From Paludibacteraceae bacterium (GTDB lineage: Bacteria > Bacteroidota > Bacteroidia > Bacteroidales > Paludibacteraceae), in contig JAKSKW010000004.1 of NCBI GenBank assembly GCA_024401495.1, forward strand, positions 1 through 64,000: a DNA stretch of 64,000 nt. Reading direction: 5' to 3'. This document shows, one piece after another, positions 25,951-34,264 of the stretch; the first letter of the stretch is position 1, and each line of letters begins with the position of its first letter. The translations under genes were made by a program, and so were the position numbers. Below the pieces are notes generated by a model. It did not search any database. It was not told the origin of the DNA and worked only from the letters and a program-made list of their open reading frames with translations.

Positions 25951-27009
25951 TCATCTGCCTCCTGACATCAAATCAGATGCATTCTTGAAGATATTTTTGA
26001 TAAAATTGTAGTACATAGGCACAATACAAGATGCATCGTGTCCTCCACCTTGAATTTCCTGCCAAATGTGATCGACATTGTTCGACTGTAAAGTCTCATG
26101 ATACTCCTTAGGGAATGTGCCAACAGTACCATCGTTTGTGCCTCCAGTTATCAAGAAAACGTATGGAGTTGGCTCTCCATCCTTGAATTTCAATTCACTT
26201 TTCTGCATATTTCCAGGATGAGACATGAAATTATCTCTTGCAGGAGTGACGCCTGGAGCTGGACAAGCACAACCTATATAGCCGAAAACTTCCGGTTTAG
26301 TGATTCCAATGTAAAGAGCCTCACGCCCTCCCATTGAAAAACCAGATATTGCAGTATGCTCGCGATCAGTATAAGTGGAATAGTTCTGATTGATATATGG
26401 CATCAAACATTCTGTCAAATCTTCACGGAAATCATCATATTTCTTGCATTCCTCAGCAGTGAATCCACCACAGTTTTCACTATTAGCGCTAGTGTACATG
26501 AACGTATAGACAATGATCATCTCTTTGGCTTCTCCACTTGCAGCAAGATTGTTGGCCATAGTTCTGATCTTATTGCCTTCATCCTGCATACTCTTTTCTG
26601 TACCGAAAATTCCATGATTTACATACATCACAGGATACTTCTTGTTCTTGTCGTAATTCTTAGGAAGAAGCACATCTGCTGGCTTTTGCTTGTTGGCTAT
26701 CTTAGAAAAATAACGGATAGACTCCATAGTGCCGTCGCCATTAACGCCAGTTGCATTTCCTGGAACATTTGTCGTTATAGAGGCTTTAATGTTCTGCATA
26801 TACTGAGATGGAGTCAAGAACATTTCCGTCGATCCTCCTTCAGAGCCACCACCTGGAATTTCCTCTTGCACAGGAGCCGAGAATGTCACACTGTCAGGAA
26901 GAACATCTGAACTGAAAATAATTTTGCCATCCTTGTATAGATAGATGGGAGTTTGAGCTACTGCTGTCAATGACAAAAGAACAGTAGAAAATAGTAAAGT
27001 TTTCCTCAT
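25951..27009 (-). CDS. Secreted esterase (alpha/beta hydrolase, esterase D / feruloyl esterase type)
   Basis: A 352-residue exported hydrolase. A signal peptide (MRKTLLFSTVLLSLTAVAQ) is followed by a short Bacteroidota-type N-terminal segment (PIYLYKDGKIIFSSDVLPDS) and a Gly/Ser linker, then the PF00756-like esterase domain. Seen are YPVMYVNHG, the nucleophile elbow GFSMGG and a C-terminal GGGHD that supplies the likely catalytic histidine. Relatives remove ferulate or acetate from xylan or act as iron-siderophore esterases; a plant polysaccharide substrate is inferred. Single gene with its own terminator. Confidence 0.85.
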   Translation of the reverse strand: MRKTLLFSTVLLSLTAVAQTPIYLYKDGKIIFSSDVLPDSVTFSAPVQEEIPGGGSEGGSTEMFLTPSQYMQNIKASITTNVPGNATGVNGDGTMESIRYFSKIANKQKPADVLLPKNYDKNKKYPVMYVNHGIFGTEKSMQDEGNKIRTMANNLAASGEAKEMIIVYTFMYTSANSENCGGFTAEECKKYDDFREDLTECLMPYINQNYSTYTDREHTAISGFSMGGREALYIGITKPEVFGYIGCACPAPGVTPARDNFMSHPGNMQKSELKFKDGEPTPYVFLITGGTNDGTVGTFPKEYHETLQSNNVDHIWQEIQGGGHDASCIVPMYYNFIKNIFKNASDLMSGGR

Positions 27010-27131
27010 GTATTTATGCGTTGAGATTGTTTTTAATGCAATACTAACAATCTAAGCCAAAATACACAACATAATTAGACAAAGGCAAAAAATGTGCAGA
27101 CAAAAGATGTATTTATTGAGACAATATAATC

Positions 27132-27632
27132 CTAACTTTTAATAGCATCCAATCCAAACGAAATTAATCGCCATCCACAGTACATACCCAAAACAAACTT
27201 CACCGTCGTCGCAACGATAAATCCAATAAGATTTCCGATACCTGATTTCATGGCAACTTCATTCTCCTGACCTGCAATAATCTCTCCTATTATTGCTCCC
27301 AAAAACATACATACGATAGAAGCAGCCGGAATTGGTATAGGCAAGAACAAACCGGCCAACAAGCCAATAATACTACCATACACCCCAGCCTTCGTTCCTC
27401 CAAACTTCTTCGTAGTCCACATAGGCAAAAAGAAATCAACCGCAAACGTTGCCGCCACCATTATAAAGATGACAAACAGCTCTAAATTAGACATCTGCAC
27501 ATCAGCGCAAAAGCGTGCGATCAACATCGCCACAAGATACAATGGTGTGCCTGGCATCCCGGGTATTACGCTTCCAAATAAACCAAGAACAACCAGAATA
27601 AGACACACTACCAAAATAGCACCAATTTCCAT
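27132..27632 (-). CDS. DUF456 membrane protein
   Basis: A 166-residue inner membrane protein with four to five hydrophobic helices. The pattern GSVIPGMPGTPLYLVAMLIA followed by GGTKAGVYGSIIGLLAGLF is that of DUF456, where the glycine-zipper stretches are conserved. Function is unknown. ATG 27632 (MEIGAILVV) is used because the longer frame adds a non-conserved 16-residue extension that overlaps the divergent suf promoter area. It is monocistronic. Confidence 0.8.
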   Translation of the reverse strand: MEIGAILVVCLILVVLGLFGSVIPGMPGTPLYLVAMLIARFCADVQMSNLELFVIFIMVAATFAVDFFLPMWTTKKFGGTKAGVYGSIIGLLAGLFLPIPIPAASIVCMFLGAIIGEIIAGQENEVAMKSGIGNLIGFIVATTVKFVLGMYCGWRLISFGLDAIKS

Positions 27633-27713
27633 AAGCACCTGTTTTTTATTTGTTATATTGCAAAGTTGGCAAAAAATCATCGTCTATCTCTAAAACTAAC
27701 CCACTAATTTTAT

Positions 27714-27721
27714 TACTTTTG
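27714..27721 (+). promoter_or_regulatory. -7 box for the suf operon
   Basis: TACTTTTG matches TAnnTTTG, 22 bases before the sufB start. Confidence 0.55.
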
Positions 27722-27743
27722 CAAAAATATGTGAAACGACTCT

Positions 27744-29180
27744 ATGGATAATATTGTAGATAAAGTTACCAACGAAGATTATAAATACGGTTTTACCACC
27801 GATATTGAGACCGAAGTCATACCTAAAGGTCTCAACGAAGATATAGTCCGTCTTATCTCAAAAAAGAAAAATGAGCCCGATTGGATGCTTGAATTCAGAC
27901 TTCAGGCTTTCCGTCATTGGCAAACTTTGGCTGTTCCTACTTGGCCTCATCTTTCTATTCCTGAAATTGATTTTCAAGACATTTATTATTATGCCGCTCC
28001 TAAAAAAGAGGCTGAAGGCGGTGAGAACAAGGAGATAGATCCAGAGCTTCTTAAGACTTTCGACAAACTCGGCATTCCGCTTAACGAGCAGAAAGCTCTT
28101 TCTGGAATGGCTGTCGACGCGGTGATGGACTCCGTCTCTGTCAAGACAACTCAGCAGGAGGCTCTTGCTGAACTTGGCATCATCTTCTGTTCAATCGGTG
28201 AGGCTGTACAGAATTATCCAGAACTTGTACGCAAATATCTCGGCACCGTCGTCAGTCATACAGACAACTTCTACGCAGCTCTTAATTCAGCTGTGTTCAG
28301 CGACGGTACTTTCATCTATATTCCAAAGGGTGTTCGTTGCCCAATGGAGCTTTCTACATATTTCCGTATCAATGCCAAAGGTTCAGGTCAGTTTGAGCGC
28401 ACATTGATCGTTGTCGACGACGATAGCTACGTCTCTTACCTTGAAGGATGCTCAGCTCCAATGCGTGATGAGAACCAGCTTCACGCAGCAATCGTAGAGC
28501 TTATCGCTATGGAGCACTCTGAAATCAAGTATTCGACAGTACAAAACTGGTATCCTGGAGACAAAGAGGGCAAGGGAGGTATCTACAACTTTGTGACTAA
28601 GCGCGCTTTGTGTAAAGGCAACGGTTCAAAGGTATCTTGGACTCAGGTGGAGACAGGCAGTGCGATCACTTGGAAATATCCAAGCTGTGTATTGCTTGGC
28701 GACAACTCAGTCGGCGAATTCTACTCTGTAGCCGTAACAAACAACTACCAGCAGGCTGATACAGGCACGAAGATGATCCACATCGGCAAGAATACACGTT
28801 CACATATCGTATCAAAGGGAATCTCAGCCGGGCACAGCCAGAACAGCTACCGTGGTTTGGTGAAGGTGGTGGAGAATGCCACAAACGCAAGAAACTTCTC
28901 ACAGTGTGACAGTCTTTTGCTTGGCGACAAGTGTGGAGCTCACACATTCCCATATATGGAGGTCAGAAACGAAAGTGCAGTGGTGGAGCACGAAGCCACA
29001 ACTTCAAAGATCAGTGAAGATCAGGTGTTCTACTGCAACCAAAGAGGAATCAAGACAGAAGACGCTATCGGCCTAATCGTAGGAGGATACGCAAAAGAGG
29101 TGATCAGCAAACTGCCTATGGAGTTTGCGGTTGAAGCAAAAAATCTTTTGAGCATATCATTGGAAGGAAGCGTCGGTTAA
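27744..29180 (+). CDS. sufB: Fe-S cluster assembly scaffold subunit SufB
   Basis: A 478-residue protein of the SufBCD iron-sulfur assembly complex. Conserved blocks are [36 protein letters not shown], the core [10 protein letters not shown], and the C-terminal [16 protein letters not shown] with the cluster-relevant cysteine. Length is normal. It opens the operon sufB-sufC-sufD, with 18 bases to sufC. The complex builds clusters on SufB using sulfur from a cysteine desulfurase, which is not encoded next to it. Confidence 0.95.
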   Translation: MDNIVDKVTNEDYKYGFTTDIETEVIPKGLNEDIVRLISKKKNEPDWMLEFRLQAFRHWQTLAVPTWPHLSIPEIDFQDIYYYAAPKKEAEGGENKEIDPELLKTFDKLGIPLNEQKALSGMAVDAVMDSVSVKTTQQEALAELGIIFCSIGEAVQNYPELVRKYLGTVVSHTDNFYAALNSAVFSDGTFIYIPKGVRCPMELSTYFRINAKGSGQFERTLIVVDDDSYVSYLEGCSAPMRDENQLHAAIVELIAMEHSEIKYSTVQNWYPGDKEGKGGIYNFVTKRALCKGNGSKVSWTQVETGSAITWKYPSCVLLGDNSVGEFYSVAVTNNYQQADTGTKMIHIGKNTRSHIVSKGISAGHSQNSYRGLVKVVENATNARNFSQCDSLLLGDKCGAHTFPYMEVRNESAVVEHEATTSKISEDQVFYCNQRGIKTEDAIGLIVGGYAKEVISKLPMEFAVEAKNLLSISLEGSVG

Positions 29181-29198
29181 TCAATAAAACAAAGAATT

Positions 29199-29960
29199 AT
29201 GTTACTAGAAATAAAAAATTTACACGCTATAATCAAGAGCAACGGCAAAGAGATTCTAAAAGGTATCAATTTGACCATCAATCCAGGTGAAGTTCACGCC
29301 ATCATGGGGCCTAACGGTTCTGGCAAGAGTACTCTGTCTTCAGTGTTGGCTGGAAATCCAAGCTACGAGGTGACTGAGGGAGAGGTGATCTTCAACGGCA
29401 AAAACCTTCTTGAGCTTTCTCCAGAAGACAGAAGCCACGAAGGACTGTTCTTGAGTTTCCAGTACCCTGTTGAGATTCCAGGAGTGAGCATGTCAAACTT
29501 CATGCGCGCCGCAATCAACGAGCACCGCAAATACAAAGGTCTTGAGGCACTTTCAGCATCTGATTTTTTGAAGTTGATGCGAGAGAAGCAGGAGTACGTT
29601 GAGCTAAACAACAAACTTGCAGGTCGTTCGGTAAACGAAGGATTCTCAGGTGGAGAGAAGAAGCGTAACGAGATTTTCCAGATGGCAATGTTGGAGCCTA
29701 AATTGTCTATCCTAGACGAGACAGACTCTGGTCTTGATATCGACGCCCTACGTATTGTGGCAGGTGGAGTCAACAAGTTGAAGAATGCAGAAAACGCTAG
29801 TATCGTCATCACACACTATCAGCGTCTGCTTGATTATATCGTGCCAGACTTCGTCCACGTGCTTTACAAAGGTAAGATTGTGAAGAGTGCAGGCAAGGAG
29901 TTGGCTCTTGAGCTTGAGGAGAAAGGTTACGACTGGATTAAAAAAGAGTTAGGAGAATAA
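29199..29960 (+). CDS. sufC: Fe-S cluster assembly ATPase SufC
   Basis: A 253-residue ABC-type ATPase. It has Walker A GPNGSGKST, the Q-loop LSFQYP, the family signature FSGGEKKRNEI and Walker B LSILDETDSGLD, the last being the SufC version of the ABC Walker B. It powers conformational change of SufB-SufD in the cytoplasm. It follows sufB by 18 bases and precedes sufD by 3 bases. Confidence 0.96.
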   Translation: MLLEIKNLHAIIKSNGKEILKGINLTINPGEVHAIMGPNGSGKSTLSSVLAGNPSYEVTEGEVIFNGKNLLELSPEDRSHEGLFLSFQYPVEIPGVSMSNFMRAAINEHRKYKGLEALSASDFLKLMREKQEYVELNNKLAGRSVNEGFSGGEKKRNEIFQMAMLEPKLSILDETDSGLDIDALRIVAGGVNKLKNAENASIVITHYQRLLDYIVPDFVHVLYKGKIVKSAGKELALELEEKGYDWIKKELGE

Positions 29961-29963
29961 TCT

Positions 29964-31313
29964 ATGGTAGAAGAATCATACATAAGCATCTACAACAAGC
30001 ATAGAGATTTGCTGCAGGAGACATCCGCTGCCCCACTCGATGCTATCCGTGACGACGCGTTTGATGTGTTCTGCCGTATGGGATTCCCTACAGACGAGCA
30101 GGAGCGCTACAAACGTAGCAATATTTCCGACGTTTTCGCCACTGAATACGGAATGAATATCCGTCGCGTAGAAATCGCTAGCACCACAGCACCTTACAGA
30201 TGCGATGTGCCTGGATTGAAAACTCATAATTTCTACGTGGTAAATGATATTTTCGCTGAGGCTATCGCAAAAGATGAGATAGCAGAGTTGGCAAAACAAG
30301 GTGTGATCGCAGGCTCACTAAGCACCGTCGCAAAAGAGCATCCTGAAATCATCAGCAAATATTACGGTAAGATCGCTCCACACAAGACAGACGTGATGGT
30401 GGCATTCAACACTGCCTTTGCTCAGGATGGATTCGTGCTTTATGTACCTAAGAATGTGCAGGTTGAGCGACCAATCCAGTTGATCAACATGATGCACGCC
30501 GACTTTGATTTGTTGGCCACAAGCCGCAACCTCATCATTCTTGAGGAGAACGCAGCAGTCAAAGTTCTTGTCTGCAACCACAGCGAGTCTGGACACAAAT
30601 TCTTGGCAAACAGAGTGACAGAGGTTAGTTTGGGAGAGAATTCCAACTACTGCCACTACGAGATCTGCGACTCAGAGCGTCAGACAACCAACGTCGGTTC
30701 TTTATACGTTGAGCAGGCAAAATCGTCGGTAGCAAACATCAACAACATCACTTTGCGCACAGGCTACACTCGCAACAATATCCGCGTCAACCTAAGCGGA
30801 GAGTATGCCGAGACAACATTGTGCGGAATCGGAATCGGTGATGAGCACGACCATATCGACAACGACACATATATCAATCATAAGGTGTCTCACTGCAAGA
30901 GCACAGAGCTATTCAAATACGTCATGGACGACTGCTCATACGGTTCATTTGCAGGACGAATCCTTGTGGAGAAAGACGCACAGAAGACAGAAGCTTACCA
31001 GAGCAACAAGAATATCTGCGCGAAGTCGACAGCCAAGATGTACACAAAGCCTCAGCTTGAGATCTATGCCGACGATGTGAAATGTTCGCATGGTGCGACG
31101 GTAGGCCAAATCGACGAAGAAGCTTTATTCTACTTGCGTACACGAGGAATCTCAGAGAAGGAAGGAAAGATGTTGCTTCTTCTTGCCTTCATGAACGATA
31201 TCGTGGAAAAAATCGACATCGAGGCATTAAGAAATAGAATGAAGGTGTTGATTGAGAAGCGATTCCGCAGAGAGACACACAAGTGTGCGACTTGCAATTC
31301 ATGCCACAACTAA
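29964..31313 (+). CDS. sufD: Fe-S cluster assembly protein SufD
   Basis: A 449-residue partner of SufB with the same beta-helix fold. Conserved parts are FVLYVPKNVQVERPIQ, DHIDNDTYINHKVSHCKS, GSFAGRILVEKDAQKTEAYQ and DVKCSHGATVGQIDEEALFYL. The C-terminus ends with THKCATCNSCHN, a small cysteine-rich tail. It lies 3 bases after sufC. The operon then continues into a SpmAB-like gene and not into sufS. Confidence 0.94.
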   Translation: MVEESYISIYNKHRDLLQETSAAPLDAIRDDAFDVFCRMGFPTDEQERYKRSNISDVFATEYGMNIRRVEIASTTAPYRCDVPGLKTHNFYVVNDIFAEAIAKDEIAELAKQGVIAGSLSTVAKEHPEIISKYYGKIAPHKTDVMVAFNTAFAQDGFVLYVPKNVQVERPIQLINMMHADFDLLATSRNLIILEENAAVKVLVCNHSESGHKFLANRVTEVSLGENSNYCHYEICDSERQTTNVGSLYVEQAKSSVANINNITLRTGYTRNNIRVNLSGEYAETTLCGIGIGDEHDHIDNDTYINHKVSHCKSTELFKYVMDDCSYGSFAGRILVEKDAQKTEAYQSNKNICAKSTAKMYTKPQLEIYADDVKCSHGATVGQIDEEALFYLRTRGISEKEGKMLLLLAFMNDIVEKIDIEALRNRMKVLIEKRFRRETHKCATCNSCHN

Positions 31314-31332
31314 GCGATAAAAGCGAAAAGAC

Positions 31333-32568
31333 ATGGTGCTCAACTACATTTGGATAGGCTGTTTCTTAATTGCGTTCATCGTAGCGATCCTGCAGTGCGT
31401 TATACACCAGGACTATATGGTGTTTGAGCGTATTGTACGCAGCACCTTCCACATGTCGGAGTTTGCCGTGATGAAAATCGCTCTTCCGCTTGGAGGAGTG
31501 ATGATTCTATGGCTCGGACTGATGAATATCGGTGAGAAAGCAGGAGCGATAAACTTCCTTTCTAAAATCATCGGGCCATTCTTCAACAAGCTATTTCCAG
31601 AGGTGCCTAAAGACCATCCCGTCAACGGGCAACTTCTTATGAATTTCTCAGCCAATATGTTAGGGCTCGACAATGCCGCCACTCCATTAGGATTGAAGGC
31701 AATGAAAGGTTTGCAGGACCTTAATCCAAACAAAAAAGAGGCGAGCAACGCCCAGATTATGTTCCTTGCCCTCAACACATCCGGACTGACACTTATTCCT
31801 ATCACCATTCTTGCACAAAGAAGCGTGTTGGGAGCAACAGATCCAACAGACATTTTTATCCCATTATTGCTATCCACCTTCATTTCGACGGTGGCTGCCA
31901 TCATCTACGTCGGCATCAAGCAGCATTTGAATCTATTAAACAGAATCGTCATAGGATGGCTTGTCGGACTTTGTACATTCATCGGACTAATGATGTACGG
32001 ATTTTCTCAGCTTGACCAAGAGCAGATGATCCAAACCTCAAAAATCGTCAGCAATGCTCTACTCTTCACAATCATCGTCACATTTATTGGAGGAGCCGCA
32101 TACAAGAGAATCAATGTTTACGAGTGTTTCATAGAAGGAGCCAAACAAGGATTTGAGACCAGCATCAAGGTCATGCCATACTTGGTGGGTATGTTGGTGG
32201 CGATCGGAGTGTTCAGAGCCTCAGGAGCTATGGATTATCTTATGTATGGTTTGAAATGGATATGGAACTGGACAAGCCTCAACTCAGACTTTGTAGACGC
32301 CCTACCAGTGGCTATAATGAAGCCATTATCAGGAAGTGGAGCCAAAGCGATGATGGTGGAGACGATGCAGACATTCGGCGTCGACAGTTTCCAAGGCAAA
32401 CTATCATGTTTGTTCCAAGGTGCCGCAGACACCACATTCTATATAGTGGCATTATACTTCGGATCTGTAGGAATCAAAAAGACAAGATATGCAGTGACAG
32501 CCGGACTTGTGGCTGACACAATAGGAGCAATAGCCGCCATATTCATTGGTTATTACTTTTTCAGATAA
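31333..32568 (+). CDS. SpmA-SpmB-like fusion (nucleoside recognition domain membrane protein)
   Basis: A 411-residue polytopic inner membrane protein. The N-terminal half has the SpmA-type block NFSANMLGLDNAATPLGLKA, and the C-terminal half the SpmB-type block with KPLSGSGAKAMMVE and FQGAADTTFYI. In spore formers SpmA and SpmB are separate proteins involved in spore core dehydration; in non-sporulating Bacteroidota the fused form has no settled role. It begins 19 bases after sufD and probably shares the suf transcript. No terminator separates them. Confidence 0.82.
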   Translation: MVLNYIWIGCFLIAFIVAILQCVIHQDYMVFERIVRSTFHMSEFAVMKIALPLGGVMILWLGLMNIGEKAGAINFLSKIIGPFFNKLFPEVPKDHPVNGQLLMNFSANMLGLDNAATPLGLKAMKGLQDLNPNKKEASNAQIMFLALNTSGLTLIPITILAQRSVLGATDPTDIFIPLLLSTFISTVAAIIYVGIKQHLNLLNRIVIGWLVGLCTFIGLMMYGFSQLDQEQMIQTSKIVSNALLFTIIVTFIGGAAYKRINVYECFIEGAKQGFETSIKVMPYLVGMLVAIGVFRASGAMDYLMYGLKWIWNWTSLNSDFVDALPVAIMKPLSGSGAKAMMVETMQTFGVDSFQGKLSCLFQGAADTTFYIVALYFGSVGIKKTRYAVTAGLVADTIGAIAAIFIGYYFFR

Positions 32569-32626
32569 TTAAATCCTTTTTAAATTTATTTAAGATTAAT
32601 TCAAGCTCATCATATTGAATATATTT

Positions 32627-32634
32627 TAACTTTG
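32627..32634 (+). promoter_or_regulatory. -7 box for the OmpP1-like gene
   Basis: TAACTTTG matches TAnnTTTG, 36 bases before the start codon at 32671. Confidence 0.5.
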
Positions 32635-32670
32635 CAGAAACAATTCGATAACAATTAAAAAGAAATAGTT

Positions 32671-34032
32671 ATGAAGATAGGATACTTTGGCAAAGCACTA
32701 TGCGCAACAGCATTGTCAGTGACAATGGCAAACGCGCAGGATATCAATGTCTACAAGGCACTTAACCTAAGTTTGGAAGATCCTACTTTGGGATCAGCCC
32801 GTTATGCAGGTATGGGTGGAGCCATGGGAGCTATCGGAGGCGTATCTAGCGCATTGAAGGACAATGCAGCCAGCATCGGAGCAGGCACAGCCTCAGATAT
32901 CGGTATGACATTCAACTTGTATTCTAACAATGACGGTCAGTGTTCATTCGTAGTGAGCGACGCTTCATTGATGTTCAACATCGATCATGGCAATTCAAGT
33001 GGCTATATGTCGTCTGCGCTAGCAATCACTTACAACCGCAACCGCACATACAACAGAGATTTGTTCCTAATGGACAAGACTTACTCGTCTACAACAAACG
33101 ACCATGAGGAAGGTGGTACAGATGTTGTCAACTTCGCATACGCAGGTAACATCAGCAACATGTTGTATTTCGGTGTAGCCGTAGGAATCACAGACTTGCG
33201 TTTTGAGAAAACAAACCTATACAAAGAGACAAACAGTTACTTCTACGAGAATTATGAGTCTGTATCAAATGGTACAGGTTGCAATTTCAATGTAGGTTTG
33301 TTATACCAGCCGACAGACGCAGTTCGTTTTGGTATCGGTGTCCAAACTCCTACTCTTTACAGTATCGAAGAGGACTGGGTTACAGAGACTGGTGGAACAA
33401 CATCTGATGACGGATACGACTATAAGCTTCACACTCCTATGAAATTCTCTGCTCAGTTGGGCTTCATGATTGGCGACAGAGCTAACATCGGCATCGACTA
33501 CTCTATGAGAAACTACACAAGAATGTGGACTGAGATGTACAACATCAAGATGAGAATGATCGAGCAGGACATCAAGGAAGTATGTAAGACACAGCACACT
33601 TTGAAGGCAGGTGCTGAGGTTAACATTTTCGACGGATTTGATATCCGCGCAGGTTATGCAATCTGCACAGCTCCTATCGTTGAGACATTCGAGGCTTGCA
33701 ATAAGTTGAATGACCTTGGTGGAGCTTACTCAGGTGACTATTGGGATTCATATGTAAACGACGAGGGAGCAAATGTAGATGAGTTCTACGGTCCAATGTA
33801 CTCATTCACTTCTCCAAAGATGCGTCAGTACATTAGTGCTGGTTTCGGATACAGCGGTAAGGTTGCATACATCGACTTCGCTTACATCCGTAAGATTGCT
33901 AATGCAGAGTATATGCTAAACGCTCCTTTCAACGAATACCAGTGCAAGCTTGTGTCTGAGTACGCATCAAAGCAGGGTGAGATCAAGGAGGGCAGCAACC
34001 ACTTCATGCTTTCATTCGGATTCCACTTCTAA
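32671..34032 (+). CDS. OmpP1/FadL-family outer membrane protein
   Basis: A 453-residue outer membrane protein with a signal peptide ending at ANAQ. The mature N-terminus contains GSARYAGMGGAMGAIGG, the marker of the Bacteroidota OmpP1/FadL/TodX-like proteins often annotated as hemin receptors. The rest is rich in alternating aromatic/polar beta strands and ends in FMLSFGFHF, a normal barrel closing strand with terminal phenylalanine. Substrate (fatty acid or other hydrophobic compound) is unknown. Single gene with terminator at 34060-34085. Confidence 0.85.
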   Translation: MKIGYFGKALCATALSVTMANAQDINVYKALNLSLEDPTLGSARYAGMGGAMGAIGGVSSALKDNAASIGAGTASDIGMTFNLYSNNDGQCSFVVSDASLMFNIDHGNSSGYMSSALAITYNRNRTYNRDLFLMDKTYSSTTNDHEEGGTDVVNFAYAGNISNMLYFGVAVGITDLRFEKTNLYKETNSYFYENYESVSNGTGCNFNVGLLYQPTDAVRFGIGVQTPTLYSIEEDWVTETGGTTSDDGYDYKLHTPMKFSAQLGFMIGDRANIGIDYSMRNYTRMWTEMYNIKMRMIEQDIKEVCKTQHTLKAGAEVNIFDGFDIRAGYAICTAPIVETFEACNKLNDLGGAYSGDYWDSYVNDEGANVDEFYGPMYSFTSPKMRQYISAGFGYSGKVAYIDFAYIRKIANAEYMLNAPFNEYQCKLVSEYASKQGEIKEGSNHFMLSFGFHF

Positions 34033-34059
34033 TCGAAGTTTAGACAAACTCAAATACAT

Positions 34060-34085
34060 AGAGACGCGGTATTAATCGCGTCTCT
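34060..34085 (+). terminator. Intrinsic terminator of the OmpP1-like gene
   Basis: A perfect 9-base-pair stem (AGAGACGCG / CGCGTCTCT, loop of 8) is followed by seven T. Confidence 0.9.
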
Positions 34086-34119
34086 TTTTTTAGAAAAGTC
34101 AAAGACAAATAATAATTAA

Positions 34120-34210
34120 GGATATAATATAGCAGTTGTCCAATATGAGGATTGTTAAGTGCCCATGTTTGAAATATTGGCGTGTTTGGAACAACTTGTA
34201 TATAATTACC
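34120..34210. repeat. Inverted-repeat element, copy B (91 bases)
   Basis: It has the same ends as copy A (ATATAGCAGTTGTCCAA on the left, TTTGGAACAACTTGTATAT on the right) and the same TGAGGATTGTTAAG, but a shorter centre without the GGGCG hairpin. It ends 54 bases before the RCC1-repeat gene. Confidence 0.7.
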
Positions 34211-34264
34211 ATAATTAATCTACCATTAAATAATTAATTGCGTAACTTAAATGTATTTTTCAAT

